The notes: generated by a model not told the origin, from the letters alone. Counted from the first letter of the stretch, positions 8,282 to 17,235 are shown. The stretch: DNA of 32,752 nt from JBOFHT01 sp051649785 (GCA_051649785.1 JBOFHT010000089.1:1-32752), one strand, 5' to 3'. Numbers and translations are program-made.

Positions 8282-9163
8282 ATGAAAAATTCTTCTAAGA
8301 AAAGTTCTTCTAAAATAGCTTTATGTCAAATGAAAGTAGTTGGTAATAAAGAAAAAAACATTGAAAAGGCTATTGAACTAATTAAATCAGCTAAATCCAA
8401 AGGAGCAGAACTAGCTATTTTAGGTGAAATGTTTAATTGCCCATATGAAAATAAGAAGTTTATTGAATATGCAGAAATTTGTAGTGATGGCCAAAGTCCA
8501 ACACTAAATGAAATAGCTAAAACTGCAAAAGAACTTGGAATTTGGATTATTGCAGGTTCGATTCCTGAAAAAACCATATCAAATTTATCAAATAAAGAAA
8601 AAATCTATAATACTAGCTTTGTTTTTAATGATAAAGGTGAATTAGTAGCTAAACACAGAAAAATACATCTTTTTGATATTGATATTAAAGGAAAAATAAG
8701 ATTTATGGAATCTGATACTTTAAGTTCAGGTCGCGATATAACTGTTTTTAATAGCCCATTTGGGAAAATTGGACTATGTATTTGTTATGATATAAGATTT
8801 ATGGAACTTTCACGACTTATGGCATTAGAAGGTGCCGATATAATTGTTATTCCTGGAGCATTTAATCTTACAACAGGCCCTCTTCATTGGGAACTACTAT
8901 TTAGAGCAAGAGCCGTTGATAATCAAATATTTACTATTGGTGTAGCACCTGCACTTAATAAAGAATCCAGTTACCATTCCTATGGCAATAGTATAGCTGT
9001 AAATCCTTGGGGAGAAATAATTGCAAAAGCAGATTATAATGAGGAAGTAGTTATTGTAGATTTAGATTTAAATGAAGTAGAAAAAATAAGAGAAGAAATT
9101 CCAGTTATGAAAAATAGACGTGAAGATGTTTATGAATTAAAAGAGATATTAGGCGACAGATAA
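8282..9163 (+). CDS. Carbon-nitrogen hydrolase (omega-amidase/Nit2-like)
   Basis: This is a nitrilase-superfamily amidohydrolase. The catalytic triad is visible: Glu49 (AILGEMFNCP), Lys127 (KHRKIHLFD) and Cys168 (GLCICYDIRF). The 293-aa length and the sequence around the cysteine fit the omega-amidase/Nit2 branch, which hydrolyses alpha-ketoglutaramate and related amides. N-carbamoylputrescine amidase-type activity is an alternative that sequence reading alone cannot exclude. A Ser/Lys-rich N-terminal extension of about 10 residues precedes the domain. The enzyme is presumably cytoplasmic. Ribosome binding is weak (AAGTGGT before ATG). A gene relic and a convergent HEAT-repeat gene follow. 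Confidence 0.9.
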   Translation: MKNSSKKSSSKIALCQMKVVGNKEKNIEKAIELIKSAKSKGAELAILGEMFNCPYENKKFIEYAEICSDGQSPTLNEIAKTAKELGIWIIAGSIPEKTISNLSNKEKIYNTSFVFNDKGELVAKHRKIHLFDIDIKGKIRFMESDTLSSGRDITVFNSPFGKIGLCICYDIRFMELSRLMALEGADIIVIPGAFNLTTGPLHWELLFRARAVDNQIFTIGVAPALNKESSYHSYGNSIAVNPWGEIIAKADYNEEVVIVDLDLNEVEKIREEIPVMKNRREDVYELKEILGDR

Positions 9164-9209
9164 ATAATTAATAATATGGATATTTAAAAAATAAAGGAAC
9201 AATTACTAG

Positions 9210-9347
9210 AAAAAAGCTGATAAAATATCTAAAAAAGAATATGGGGAATTTAGACCAATTCAAGATAAATATTATAAATCAGACTATGATATTGCTCTTG
9301 ATGAAGTATTTGATGAAATTAAAATAATTAAGGGTGAAAATAATTAA
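9210..9347 (+). pseudogene. 3' relic of a lost gene
   Basis: Directly after a TAG at 9207-9209 there is an open frame of 45 codons ending in TAA at 9345-9347. It has no ATG, GTG or TTG start. The peptide ends in DIALDEVFDEIKIIKGENN and includes EYGEFRPIQDKYYKSDY. Codon use is normal for the genome, so this looks like the C terminus of a truncated gene. The family is unknown. An unusual start codon cannot be excluded. Confidence 0.45.
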
Positions 9348-9372
9348 AAATAAGATATTTACAACATTTAAT

Positions 9373-9954
9373 CTATTTAATAGCTTTTTCTATCTTCTTA
9401 ATTGCCTTATTACATGCTTTTTTAAAGTCTTTATCTTTTTCTTTTCGTCTTGCTTTTTTAATTGCAGTTATTGCTTCTTCTGTTCCCAAATCTCCAAGAG
9501 ATCTTATTGCAGCTAATCTTACACCCCAATCTTCATCTTCTAATGTAGATGCAATATCATCTAACTTATTAACTGCATTTAATTCACCAAGAGATCGAAC
9601 AGCTACTTTTCTAACACCAAAATCCTCATCATTTAATGCTTCTACAAAATAATCAACTGCTTTTTCACTGCCAGTTTGTTTTAATGCAAAGCTTGCAAAG
9701 CGTTTAAATTCACCCTCCCCATTATTTACAGCATTAATTAAATCACCAATAGCTATTTCGCCCATAGCCCCTAAATTTTCAGCAGCTTTAAATCTTACAG
9801 GATGATTTTCATCCTTTAATGCTTCAATCAAAGGAGCTATTATATTTTTATCATTTACTCCTTCTAAGCTATTAACTGCCAACTTACGTTCTTCAACATT
9901 ACTACTATTTAGTTTTTCAATAGCCCCACGTACATCTAATTTGTTTTCACTCAT
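9373..9954 (-). CDS. HEAT-repeat protein
   Basis: The 193-aa protein consists of about five HEAT/PBS-lyase-type helical repeats (residues 10-162), with recurrent patterns such as IIAPLIEALKDENHPVRFKA and DFGVRKVAVRSLGEL. A lysine-rich tail of about 30 residues follows. Such proteins act as scaffolds or binding partners; in cyanobacteria related repeats belong to bilin lyases, but that role is not expected here. It is cytoplasmic, with no signal peptide. The start at 9954 is supported by AGGTGA 6 bases upstream. It is transcribed toward the nitrilase-family gene. The partner is unknown. The 337-base region 9955-10291 upstream is non-coding and holds promoters of both divergent genes. Confidence 0.9.
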   Translation of the reverse strand: MSENKLDVRGAIEKLNSSNVEERKLAVNSLEGVNDKNIIAPLIEALKDENHPVRFKAAENLGAMGEIAIGDLINAVNNGEGEFKRFASFALKQTGSEKAVDYFVEALNDEDFGVRKVAVRSLGELNAVNKLDDIASTLEDEDWGVRLAAIRSLGDLGTEEAITAIKKARRKEKDKDFKKACNKAIKKIEKAIK

Positions 9955-10291
9955 GATTTCACCTGATAAAGTTAAATTTTAAAAGATATGATTAATTAAA
10001 TTTATATTTTATTGGATTTTAGTTATTTTAATTATAGCTACAATTGATTAAAACATAGCTCCAAAATAATTGATATATAGATTAAAAATATGACTTTAAT
10101 AAATATGTAATAAGAATATTATACTAATTAAAACTATTGAACCTAATTACAATTAGATAATCTATAGTATTAAATAAATTTATAATTACTTATTAATAAA
10201 TATAATTAAAAACAATATAATTAATAAGAGTATTGACCAAGACTCAATAATTGAAAAAAATATAAAAAATAATATAATCTTTAAAGGTACT

Positions 10292-11224
10292 ATGAATAAT
10301 CATTCTACAATCAATAGTAATAATAAAGGCAATGATAATAAGAGCAATAGTCAAAGTAGTAATAGTGATAATAATATAAATGATAGTAACTATTATTTAA
10401 TGGATAATATTAAAATCATTGATTTAGCTATTGAAATTAATGATTATAATGATAAATATCTTATTATCAGTGATTTACATATAGGATACGAATATGCTCT
10501 TAATAAGCAAGGTTTTATGATACCTAAATTCCAATTTAAGAAAATAATAGCTAAGTTAGAATTAATAATTGCTAATTCAGATGCTAATAAAATTATTGTT
10601 AATGGAGATTTAAAACACGAATTTGGAAAGATTTCTAAACAAGAATGGAAAGAAACTGAGGAATTTATTAATTTTTTAGAAGAACACTTTGAAGAGATTA
10701 TCATTATTAAAGGAAACCACGACAATTTTACCGAATTTATTTTAAAACAACATAATCTTAATATTTATGACAATTATTCTATTAATATAAAAAACAACAA
10801 AAATAAAATTACAGAATCTAAAATTGCTGAACCCATTAATATTCTTATTTTACATGGCCATCGACTAAATAAAGAAATTAAAAATAATATTAGTGCAAAT
10901 TATGACTATGTTATTATAGGTCATGAACATCCCTCAATTGGAATCCGAAACTGTGAACGTGTTGAAAAAGTTAAATGTTTCTTAAATGGTGTTTTTAACA
11001 TTGGTAGTTCTGAAAAACAACTTATTGTTATGCCATCATTTAATTTTTTAGCTGAAGGTTCGGATATTTTAGTAGAAAAAACACTTTCACCATTTTTAAA
11101 AGAAAGTAATATAAATGAATTTGAAGTACTAGCTGTTGAAGAAAGTGAGATATTTAATTTTGGAAAAGTTAAAGATATTATTAACTTTAATAATGAGTTT
11201 AATAAAGGATTTAATAGACTTTAA
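10292..11224 (+). CDS. Metallophosphoesterase, COG1407 (Lhr-associated type)
   Basis: This is a calcineurin-like phosphoesterase with all metal-binding motifs: DLHIG (Asp61, His63), NGDLKHEF (Asp106), KGNHDN (Asn142, His143), LHGHR (His188, His190) and GHEHP (His211, His213). These motifs fit the ICC-like COG1407 group. In bacteria a member of this group (MPE) is a manganese-dependent nuclease/phosphodiesterase encoded with the helicase Lhr-Core in a repair gene cluster. Here an Lhr helicase follows 129 bases downstream, so a role in DNA repair is inferred. The first 36 residues are a Ser/Asn-rich low-complexity extension. The start at 10292 is supported by AAAGG 6 bases upstream, whereas the ATG at the domain border has none. 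Confidence 0.9.
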   Translation: MNNHSTINSNNKGNDNKSNSQSSNSDNNINDSNYYLMDNIKIIDLAIEINDYNDKYLIISDLHIGYEYALNKQGFMIPKFQFKKIIAKLELIIANSDANKIIVNGDLKHEFGKISKQEWKETEEFINFLEEHFEEIIIIKGNHDNFTEFILKQHNLNIYDNYSINIKNNKNKITESKIAEPINILILHGHRLNKEIKNNISANYDYVIIGHEHPSIGIRNCERVEKVKCFLNGVFNIGSSEKQLIVMPSFNFLAEGSDILVEKTLSPFLKESNINEFEVLAVEESEIFNFGKVKDIINFNNEFNKGFNRL

Positions 11225-11353
11225 GTGAGAATTTTATAATACGTACAATCCTATATCAAAATAATAAGTAATAAATAAGCATATACCAATATACTAAGGA
11301 ATAATAAAGGATATACTAATATAATAATATAATACTAAAATAGTAGTGGAAAT

Positions 11354-13954
11354 ATGATTAAAGAACAAACAAAAACTTATTCAAAAGCCAAAATATACAA
11401 AACTCTTCACCCATGGGTTAAAGAATGGTTTGAAAATAAGTTTGAAGACTTTAGTCCTGCTCAAAAGCAAGCTATTGTTGAAATTCACAAAAATAATAAT
11501 ATTCTTATTTCATCCCCTACAGGTTCAGGTAAAACATTAACTGCTTTTTTATCAATAATAAGTGAACTTACTACACTTGCTGAGAAAAAGGAACTAGAAG
11601 ATAAAGTATATTGTATTTATATTTCACCTCTTAAAGCTCTGGATAATGATATTGAGAAAAATCTTGAGGAACCTATTTCTGAAATTGAAAAAATAGCAAA
11701 AAGAAATGGTTTTGATGAACTTGGAATTAGAAAAGGTGTTAGAACGGGAGACACTAGCCAATACGAACGTAGCAAAATGCTTAAAAAGCCCCCACATATT
11801 TTAATTACTACTCCTGAAACCCTAGCTATTTTACTTGTTGCTCCAAAATTTAGAGAAAAACTCTCAAAAGTTAAATATGTAATTATTGATGAAATACATT
11901 CACTTGCTGAAAATAAGCGTGGAGTCCATATGACCTTGTCTCTTGAACGTCTCCAACATCTTATTGGGCATTATACTCGTATTGGACTTTCAGCTACTGT
12001 TTCCCCACTTGAAGAAGTAGCTAAATTTCTTGTAGGTTATGAATATGGAACTCCAAGAAATTGTATTATTGTAGCAATAAATTACTTAAAAAAACTGGAT
12101 ATTGAAGTTATTTGTCCTGTTGATGATATAATAGCTGCAGGTCCAGATGAAACTAATACTGCAATGTATGATTTAATTGATGACTTAGGTAGTTCCCATA
12201 AAACCAGTTTAATTTTTACTAATACTAGAAGTGGAACAGAATCAGTTTCATACAACTTAAAAAAAAGATTTCCAGAACATTACAATAGTGAAAATGTTAT
12301 GGCTCACCATTCATCTCTTTCTAAGGAAATTCGTCTTCAGACAGAAAATAAATTAAAAGAAGGAACATTAAAAGTAGTTGTATCATCAACATCCCTTGAA
12401 CTCGGAATTGATATTGGTTTTATTGACCTTGTAATACTAATAAGTTCACCAAAATCAGTTTCTAGAGCTCTTCAAAGAATTGGGAGAAGTGGACACCAGT
12501 TACATGAAAAATCAAAAGGTAGATTAATTGTAACTGACAGAGATGACTTAGTTGAATGTGGATTAATTCTAAAGAATGCGAAAGAAGGTAGAATTGATAA
12601 ACTTAATATTCCACGTAACTGTTTAGATGTTCTCTCACAACACATTTATGGAATGGCAATTGAAAATATTTGGGATATTGATTATGCATATGAAGTAATT
12701 AAAAAAAGTTATTGCTATGAGGGACTTACAAGTGAAGATTATGATAGTGTAATTAGTTATATGGCTGGTGAATACACAGAACTTGAAGATAGATATGTTT
12801 ATGCTAAAATCTGGACAGATAAAGAAAAAAATACCTTTGGAAAAAGAGGTAAGTTAGCTAGAGTTCTTTATTCAACAAATATTGGAACAATACCTGATCG
12901 TTCAGGAGCTCTTGTAAAATGTAATGGTGACGTGGTAGGGCGAATTGAAGAAGATTTTATGGAAAAACTTCAAAAAGGAGATACTTTTGTACTTGGAGGG
13001 AATGTATTTAGGTTTAATTACGCTAGAGGAATGACAATAAATGTTTCACCATCAAGTGGACCACCAACGATTCCTTCTTGGTTTTCAGAGCAACTTCCAT
13101 TAGCATTTGATTTAGCTATGGATATTCAAAGATTTAGAGCTATAATGGAAGGAAAGTTTCAATATCCTCGTAGTAAAAAAGAAATTATTGAATTTTTACA
13201 TAGCTATCTTTATATTGATGATAATGCTGCAAATTCTATTTATGAGTATTTTAAAGAGCAATTTTTATATGCACAAGTCCCCAGTACTAAAAAACTTCTT
13301 ATTGAATATTATACTGGTTTTGGTGGTCGTAAATTTGTTGTGTTTCACAGTTTATTTGGTAGACGTGTGAATGATGCTCTTTCACGTGCTATTGCTTACA
13401 TAATAGCTAAAAAGTACAGAAGAGATGTTATGATTTCAATTTCAGATAATGGTTTTTATTTAAGTTCAGATGGGAAAATTGGGGGATTAGAAGCATTTAA
13501 AGAATTAAATTCCGAAAATATGGAGGGACTCTTAGTTAAATCAATTGGAAAGACCGAAACATTAGCTACTAGATTCAGACATTGTGCAGGGCGTTCATTA
13601 ATGATATTACGCCGTTATAAAGGACAAGAAAAATCAGTAGGTAGACAACAAGTAAAAGGGAAAATATTACTTAAGTTTGTAGAAGAATTAGATGATAATT
13701 TCTCTATTTTAAAAGAAGCTCGAAGAGAAGTTATTGAGGATTTTATGGACATAAAAGATGCTAAGAAAGTTTTAACTATGGTAGAAAGTGGGCAAATGGA
13801 AATTAAAACAATTGATACAAAAATACCATCCCCATTTGCATTTAACCTTGTTTCTTCAGGATATCTTGATGTTTTAAAATATGAAGATAGAATAGAATTT
13901 ATAAAACGTATGCACCAAGCAATTATTGATAAAATATCTAAAGATAACAAATAA
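11354..13954 (+). CDS. lhr: Lhr-type superfamily 2 helicase
   Basis: This 866-aa ATP-dependent DNA helicase is of the Lhr/Lhr-Core family. Visible motifs are FSPAQKQAI (33-41, Q-motif-like), SSPTGSGKT (53-61, Walker A), DEIH (179-182, motif II), LSAT (212-215, motif III), STSLELGIDIG (345-355, motifs IV-V) and QRIGRSGHQ (374-382, motif VI). The C-terminal half supplies the winged helix, the beta-barrel and the Lhr-core end domain. The length fits archaeal Lhr proteins and rules out the 1500-aa bacterial LhrA form. Lhr enzymes translocate 3' to 5' and unwind DNA:RNA hybrids and forked DNA in repair or replication restart. It is likely transcribed with the preceding metallophosphoesterase. Confidence 0.94.
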   Translation: MIKEQTKTYSKAKIYKTLHPWVKEWFENKFEDFSPAQKQAIVEIHKNNNILISSPTGSGKTLTAFLSIISELTTLAEKKELEDKVYCIYISPLKALDNDIEKNLEEPISEIEKIAKRNGFDELGIRKGVRTGDTSQYERSKMLKKPPHILITTPETLAILLVAPKFREKLSKVKYVIIDEIHSLAENKRGVHMTLSLERLQHLIGHYTRIGLSATVSPLEEVAKFLVGYEYGTPRNCIIVAINYLKKLDIEVICPVDDIIAAGPDETNTAMYDLIDDLGSSHKTSLIFTNTRSGTESVSYNLKKRFPEHYNSENVMAHHSSLSKEIRLQTENKLKEGTLKVVVSSTSLELGIDIGFIDLVILISSPKSVSRALQRIGRSGHQLHEKSKGRLIVTDRDDLVECGLILKNAKEGRIDKLNIPRNCLDVLSQHIYGMAIENIWDIDYAYEVIKKSYCYEGLTSEDYDSVISYMAGEYTELEDRYVYAKIWTDKEKNTFGKRGKLARVLYSTNIGTIPDRSGALVKCNGDVVGRIEEDFMEKLQKGDTFVLGGNVFRFNYARGMTINVSPSSGPPTIPSWFSEQLPLAFDLAMDIQRFRAIMEGKFQYPRSKKEIIEFLHSYLYIDDNAANSIYEYFKEQFLYAQVPSTKKLLIEYYTGFGGRKFVVFHSLFGRRVNDALSRAIAYIIAKKYRRDVMISISDNGFYLSSDGKIGGLEAFKELNSENMEGLLVKSIGKTETLATRFRHCAGRSLMILRRYKGQEKSVGRQQVKGKILLKFVEELDDNFSILKEARREVIEDFMDIKDAKKVLTMVESGQMEIKTIDTKIPSPFAFNLVSSGYLDVLKYEDRIEFIKRMHQAIIDKISKDNK

Positions 13955-14159
13955 ATAGGATTTATAAAATTTTAGTACTATAATATGATTTAATATAAAT
14001 AGGATTTACTAAACATGATTAGATTGATTAATAGATATAATTTATTTTTATTTTAAATTTTATCTTAAAAATAAATATGGTTTAAATGTCATTTATTATC
14101 ATAACAAAATGTCTGAAAATGCAAATAAATAATAGCTAGAAAGAACATAGTATATAGTT

Positions 14160-14630
14160 ATGAAAATCTTAATAAGCTATTACTCAAGAACCAATATCAC
14201 CAAAGATGTAGCTGAAGAAATTCAGTCCCAACTTGACTGTGATATTGAAGAAATAAAAGACTTAAAAAGTAGAAAAGGTATTTTAGGATATATTGGGGCA
14301 GCAATAGAAGCAGCTAGAGGTAAAAAAGCCCAAATCACCCAAACTAAATATAATGTTGAAGATTATGATTTAGTAATTGTTGGAACTCCTGTATGGGCAT
14401 CAACTATGGCAACACCAGTAATGATCTATTTAGATGATAATAAAGGTAAATTCAAAAATACTGGATTCTTCTGTACTTGTGGAAGATCAGGTTATGATAA
14501 AACCCTAGCCAATATGGCAGATATGAGTTCTAAAGCACCAGTAGCTACTTTTTACTTAAAAAAAGAAGAACTAAAAAATAAAGACATAAAAATCAAAGAT
14601 TTCATTGGCAAAATCAATGCTAACTTTTAG
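14160..14630 (+). CDS. Flavodoxin
   Basis: This is a 156-aa flavodoxin-family protein that binds FMN and carries single electrons. The phosphate-binding loop is SYYSRTNIT (residues 6-14). VIVGTPVWASTMATPV (about 72-87) forms the first isoalloxazine-contacting loop, and TCGRSGYD the second. The length is that of a short-chain form related to the archaeal flavodoxins found in methanogens. A ribosome binding site is not obvious. Its reading frame stays open for 53 codons after the TAG stop and resumes for 43 more after a TGA, suggesting a lost C-terminal extension. It is not adjacent to a recognisable redox partner. Confidence 0.88.
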   Translation: MKILISYYSRTNITKDVAEEIQSQLDCDIEEIKDLKSRKGILGYIGAAIEAARGKKAQITQTKYNVEDYDLVIVGTPVWASTMATPVMIYLDDNKGKFKNTGFFCTCGRSGYDKTLANMADMSSKAPVATFYLKKEELKNKDIKIKDFIGKINANF

Positions 14631-14924
14631 TTTTTAATTTATAGCTCTAAAACTTGTAGTACTAATGTTACTAGCATTGATATTACTAAAAATAATATTA
14701 TTAAAGATTATTATAACTCTGATATTATTAGCAATAGTATTGTTAACAAAAATGTTATTAAAAATACCATAATATTGGGAATAATATCTTGAACTAATAT
14801 TAGTATTGCTATTTCTACCTCAAAAAATACTGCTAATAACCATAGCATAAATAATAATGCTAATAATAATAATAATAATGATAAAAATGATAAAAATAAT
14901 GGTAATTGCCTAAGAATAAAATGA
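14631..14924 (+). pseudogene. Decayed in-frame Asn-rich extension of flavodoxin
   Basis: In the flavodoxin frame there is no stop from 14631 to 14789 (53 codons); a TGA sits at 14790-14792. The frame is open again to a TGA at 14922-14924. Codons are strongly periodic with T in third position (ATT, AAT, ACT, GTT), as in coding DNA here. The encoded text is Ile/Asn/Ser-rich and ends in a poly-Asn tract encoded by an AAT run. The rest of the gap to 15047 is AT-rich leader of the NfeD gene. Confidence 0.4.
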
Positions 14925-15047
14925 ATAATATAAATGTTAAGAATAATATTAAATAAATTATTAGCTGAATTTTTGAAGGAATTATTGAAAATAACTACAA
15001 AATAAAAAGTTATAATATAAAAAATTGTAAAATAAGGAATTAAAAAA

Positions 15048-15485
15048 ATGTTTGATTTATATTTTTGGTTAGTTTTAGGAGTAGTGTGTGTCCTATGTGA
15101 ATTACTTACAGCAGGATTCTTTTTACTCTCTATTGGAATTGGATCTTTTTCAGCAGCGATTTTGAATTATAGTGGATTTGACCCAATTAGCCAAATAGCT
15201 ATTTTCATTATTGTGAGTGTAGTTTGTATTCTATTATCACGGCCACTTGCAAAAAGACTAACAAAAAATACACCAGAAAAAAAAGTAGGTTCTGAACGAC
15301 TTATTGGGGAAGAGGGAATAGTTTTAGAAGATATTAGTGAAAATAAAATAGGAACTGTAAAAATCATTGGAGATACTTGGAAAGCAAGTTCTACAGATGA
15401 AATATTAAAAGGCGAACTAGTAAGAGTGAAAGAAATAAAAGGAACTAGATTAATAGTTGAAAAATCAGATATGGTGAGTGATTAA
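15048..15485 (+). CDS. NfeD-like membrane protein (short form)
   Basis: This 145-aa NfeD-family protein has two to three transmembrane segments in residues 1-65, followed by a soluble beta-rich OB-fold domain (about 75-140, starting near GSERLIGEEGIVLEDI). It is the short form that lacks the N-terminal serine protease domain of long NfeD proteins. NfeD proteins work with stomatin-like proteins in membrane quality control. Here the stomatin gene starts on the base after this gene's stop codon, so the pair is certainly one transcription unit. AAGGAA lies about 8 bases before the ATG. Confidence 0.92.
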   Translation: MFDLYFWLVLGVVCVLCELLTAGFFLLSIGIGSFSAAILNYSGFDPISQIAIFIIVSVVCILLSRPLAKRLTKNTPEKKVGSERLIGEEGIVLEDISENKIGTVKIIGDTWKASSTDEILKGELVRVKEIKGTRLIVEKSDMVSD

Positions 15486-16439
15486 ATGGATTGGTTTGTA
15501 GTTTTAATAATTATAATAATAGTATTTATAATGGGATTTAAAGGAATAAAAATATTAAGACCCTATGAAAAGGGAGTTATAGAAAGATTTGGGAAATATC
15601 AGCGTGTAGCTGAAAGTGGGCTTGCATTTATAATGCCATTTATTGAGTCCATACAAAAAGTTGATCTTAGGGAGCAAGTAGTGGATGTACCCCCTCAAGA
15701 AGTTATTACTAAAGATAATACAGTTGTTGTAGTAGATTGTGTTATATTTTACGAAGTTACAGACCCTACAAATGCTGTTTATAATGTAGTTAATTTTTAC
15801 CATGCAATAACAAAATTAGCTCAAACAAATTTAAGAAATATTATTGGAGATTTAGAGCTTGATCAAACATTAACTTCAAGAGAAATGATAAACAGTAAGT
15901 TACGAGAAGTTCTTGATGAAGCTACTGATAAATGGGGAGCTAGAGTTGTTAGAGTAGAAATTCAAAAGATTGAACCTCCTAAGGATATTGTTGAAGCAAT
16001 GTCAAAGCAAATGAAAGCAGAACGTATGAAAAGAGCTTCAATTTTAGAAGCAGAAGGGTACAGGCAATCTGAAATTGAGCGTGCTGAAGGAGACAAACAA
16101 TCTAAAATTTTAGAAGCAGAAGGACAATCAGAAGCAATTAAGAAAGTAGCTGAAGCAAATAGATACCAAGAAATAGCTCTTGCAGAAGGTCAAGGAAAAG
16201 CTATTGAAACAGTTTATAATGCCATTCATGAAGGAAATCCTAGTAATGACTTAATTGCAATTAAATATTTAGAATCCCTTGAAAAAATAGCTAATGGGAA
16301 AGCTACAAAAATATTTTTACCTGCAGAACTTTCTGGAGTTTTAGGTTCAATTGGTGGTATAGCTGAACTATTTAATGATAAAGGTGAAAGTAGAACTATT
16401 AATAAACAAAATAATGAAGAAAAAATAAGTAATAAATAA
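15486..16439 (+). CDS. Stomatin/prohibitin-type SPFH protein
   Basis: This 317-aa member of the SPFH/band 7 family has an N-terminal membrane anchor (residues 3-20) and an SPFH domain (about 25-185, with GVIERFGKYQRVAESGL and VVDVPPQEVITKDN). A coiled coil of AEG-rich repeats (about 185-235) and an assembly segment follow. Such proteins form large ring assemblies in the membrane. In Pyrococcus the stomatin homologue is a substrate of the long NfeD protease, whereas here only short NfeD is encoded next to it. The start immediately follows the NfeD stop, with the binding site inside the NfeD coding sequence (GGTGAGTG). Confidence 0.94.
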   Translation: MDWFVVLIIIIIVFIMGFKGIKILRPYEKGVIERFGKYQRVAESGLAFIMPFIESIQKVDLREQVVDVPPQEVITKDNTVVVVDCVIFYEVTDPTNAVYNVVNFYHAITKLAQTNLRNIIGDLELDQTLTSREMINSKLREVLDEATDKWGARVVRVEIQKIEPPKDIVEAMSKQMKAERMKRASILEAEGYRQSEIERAEGDKQSKILEAEGQSEAIKKVAEANRYQEIALAEGQGKAIETVYNAIHEGNPSNDLIAIKYLESLEKIANGKATKIFLPAELSGVLGSIGGIAELFNDKGESRTINKQNNEEKISNK

Positions 16440-16546
16440 TAAATAATAATGAATAATAATGAGTAATAATAAGTAATAACGAACTAATGAACTATTTAGA
16501 CAAATATAATCTAAAGGATTATTTTTAATAATAAAGGAGTGTTAAA

Positions 16547-16894
16547 ATGAAATGGGGAGCAGTTATAATAGGTTTCATATTATTAACTATTGGTTCTATG
16601 TTTTTAGGATCATATAGTTTTATATTTGGACTGTTTGTAGGTTTTATTGTAGGTTATATGGCACAATCAGGAGCATTAGGTGGGTTGAAAAATGCTGCTG
16701 TTGCAGGAGCCTTTGGAGCAATAGTATCAGGAATATTAATAATGATATTTGGTATTTTCTTTGGAATAGGTGGATTTGTAGCAGCTACAGGTATTGCAAT
16801 CATATATATTCTTATTTCACTAATTGCTTCTGTATTCACAATGGGTATTGCTGGGCTTTTAGGTGGGGCATTAGCACCGGATAATTCAATTTAA
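16547..16894 (+). CDS. Small integral membrane protein, DUF5518-like
   Basis: The 115-aa protein is almost entirely hydrophobic, with four likely transmembrane helices and many Gly/Ala residues (YMAQSGALGGLKNAAVAGAF). This composition resembles the DUF5518 membrane proteins of Methanobacteriales; the family name is a tentative match from memory. AAGGAGTG 5 bases before the ATG is a strong ribosome binding site. It follows the stomatin gene by 107 bases on the same strand and may belong to the same unit. Function unknown. Confidence 0.8.
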   Translation: MKWGAVIIGFILLTIGSMFLGSYSFIFGLFVGFIVGYMAQSGALGGLKNAAVAGAFGAIVSGILIMIFGIFFGIGGFVAATGIAIIYILISLIASVFTMGIAGLLGGALAPDNSI

Positions 16895-17000
16895 ATACCC
16901 GTCTTAGAAATAAAATAATTATAAACCTCAAAAAAATGTAGTTTAAAAATTAATAGTTAAATTAATTTATTAATTTAATATTATTAATTTATTTTTTTTA

Positions 17001-17064
17001 TATTTTTACATAATAAACTTTAATATATCCTACTATTTTTATCTAGCTATTTTTACATAATAAA
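17001..17064. repeat. 17-bp direct repeat in convergent intergenic region
   Basis: TATTTTTACATAATAAA is repeated exactly at 17001-17017 and 17048-17064. It lies in the 341-base gap between the converging membrane-protein and purP genes. Otherwise the gap is AT-rich without an open frame. Function unknown. Confidence 0.5.
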
Positions 17065-17187
17065 AATGAAAATAACTTAGTTATAAGTTCTTAAATGCTG
17101 TGAAAAGTTAAAAATATTAAAAATAGTTGAAAACTAAAAGTATTAAAAAATATTAAAAATATAAAGCCAATAAATTAAAAATGCTAA

Positions 17188-17228
17188 CAAAAAAATAAAA
17201 GTAAAAATAAGAATAAAAATGAAAAAAT
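17188..17228 (-). terminator. Oligo-T terminator region of purP
   Basis: Read on the minus strand, the 40 bases just after the purP stop contain a chain of T tracts of five to seven bases (TATTTTTTC, TTTTTATTC, TTATTTTTAC, TATTTTTTTG). Consecutive oligo-T tracts without a hairpin are the usual archaeal intrinsic termination signal. Confidence 0.45.
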
Positions 17229-17235
17229 AGATAAT

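Noticed and set aside
8550..8570. GGTTCGATTCC resembling a tRNA T-loop
   Set aside because: It lies inside the nitrilase-family gene and no cloverleaf can be built around it.
14628..14630. TAG of flavodoxin as a pyrrolysine codon
   Set aside because: Methanobacteriales of this type are not known to carry the pyrrolysine system, and a second in-frame TGA would still interrupt the extension.
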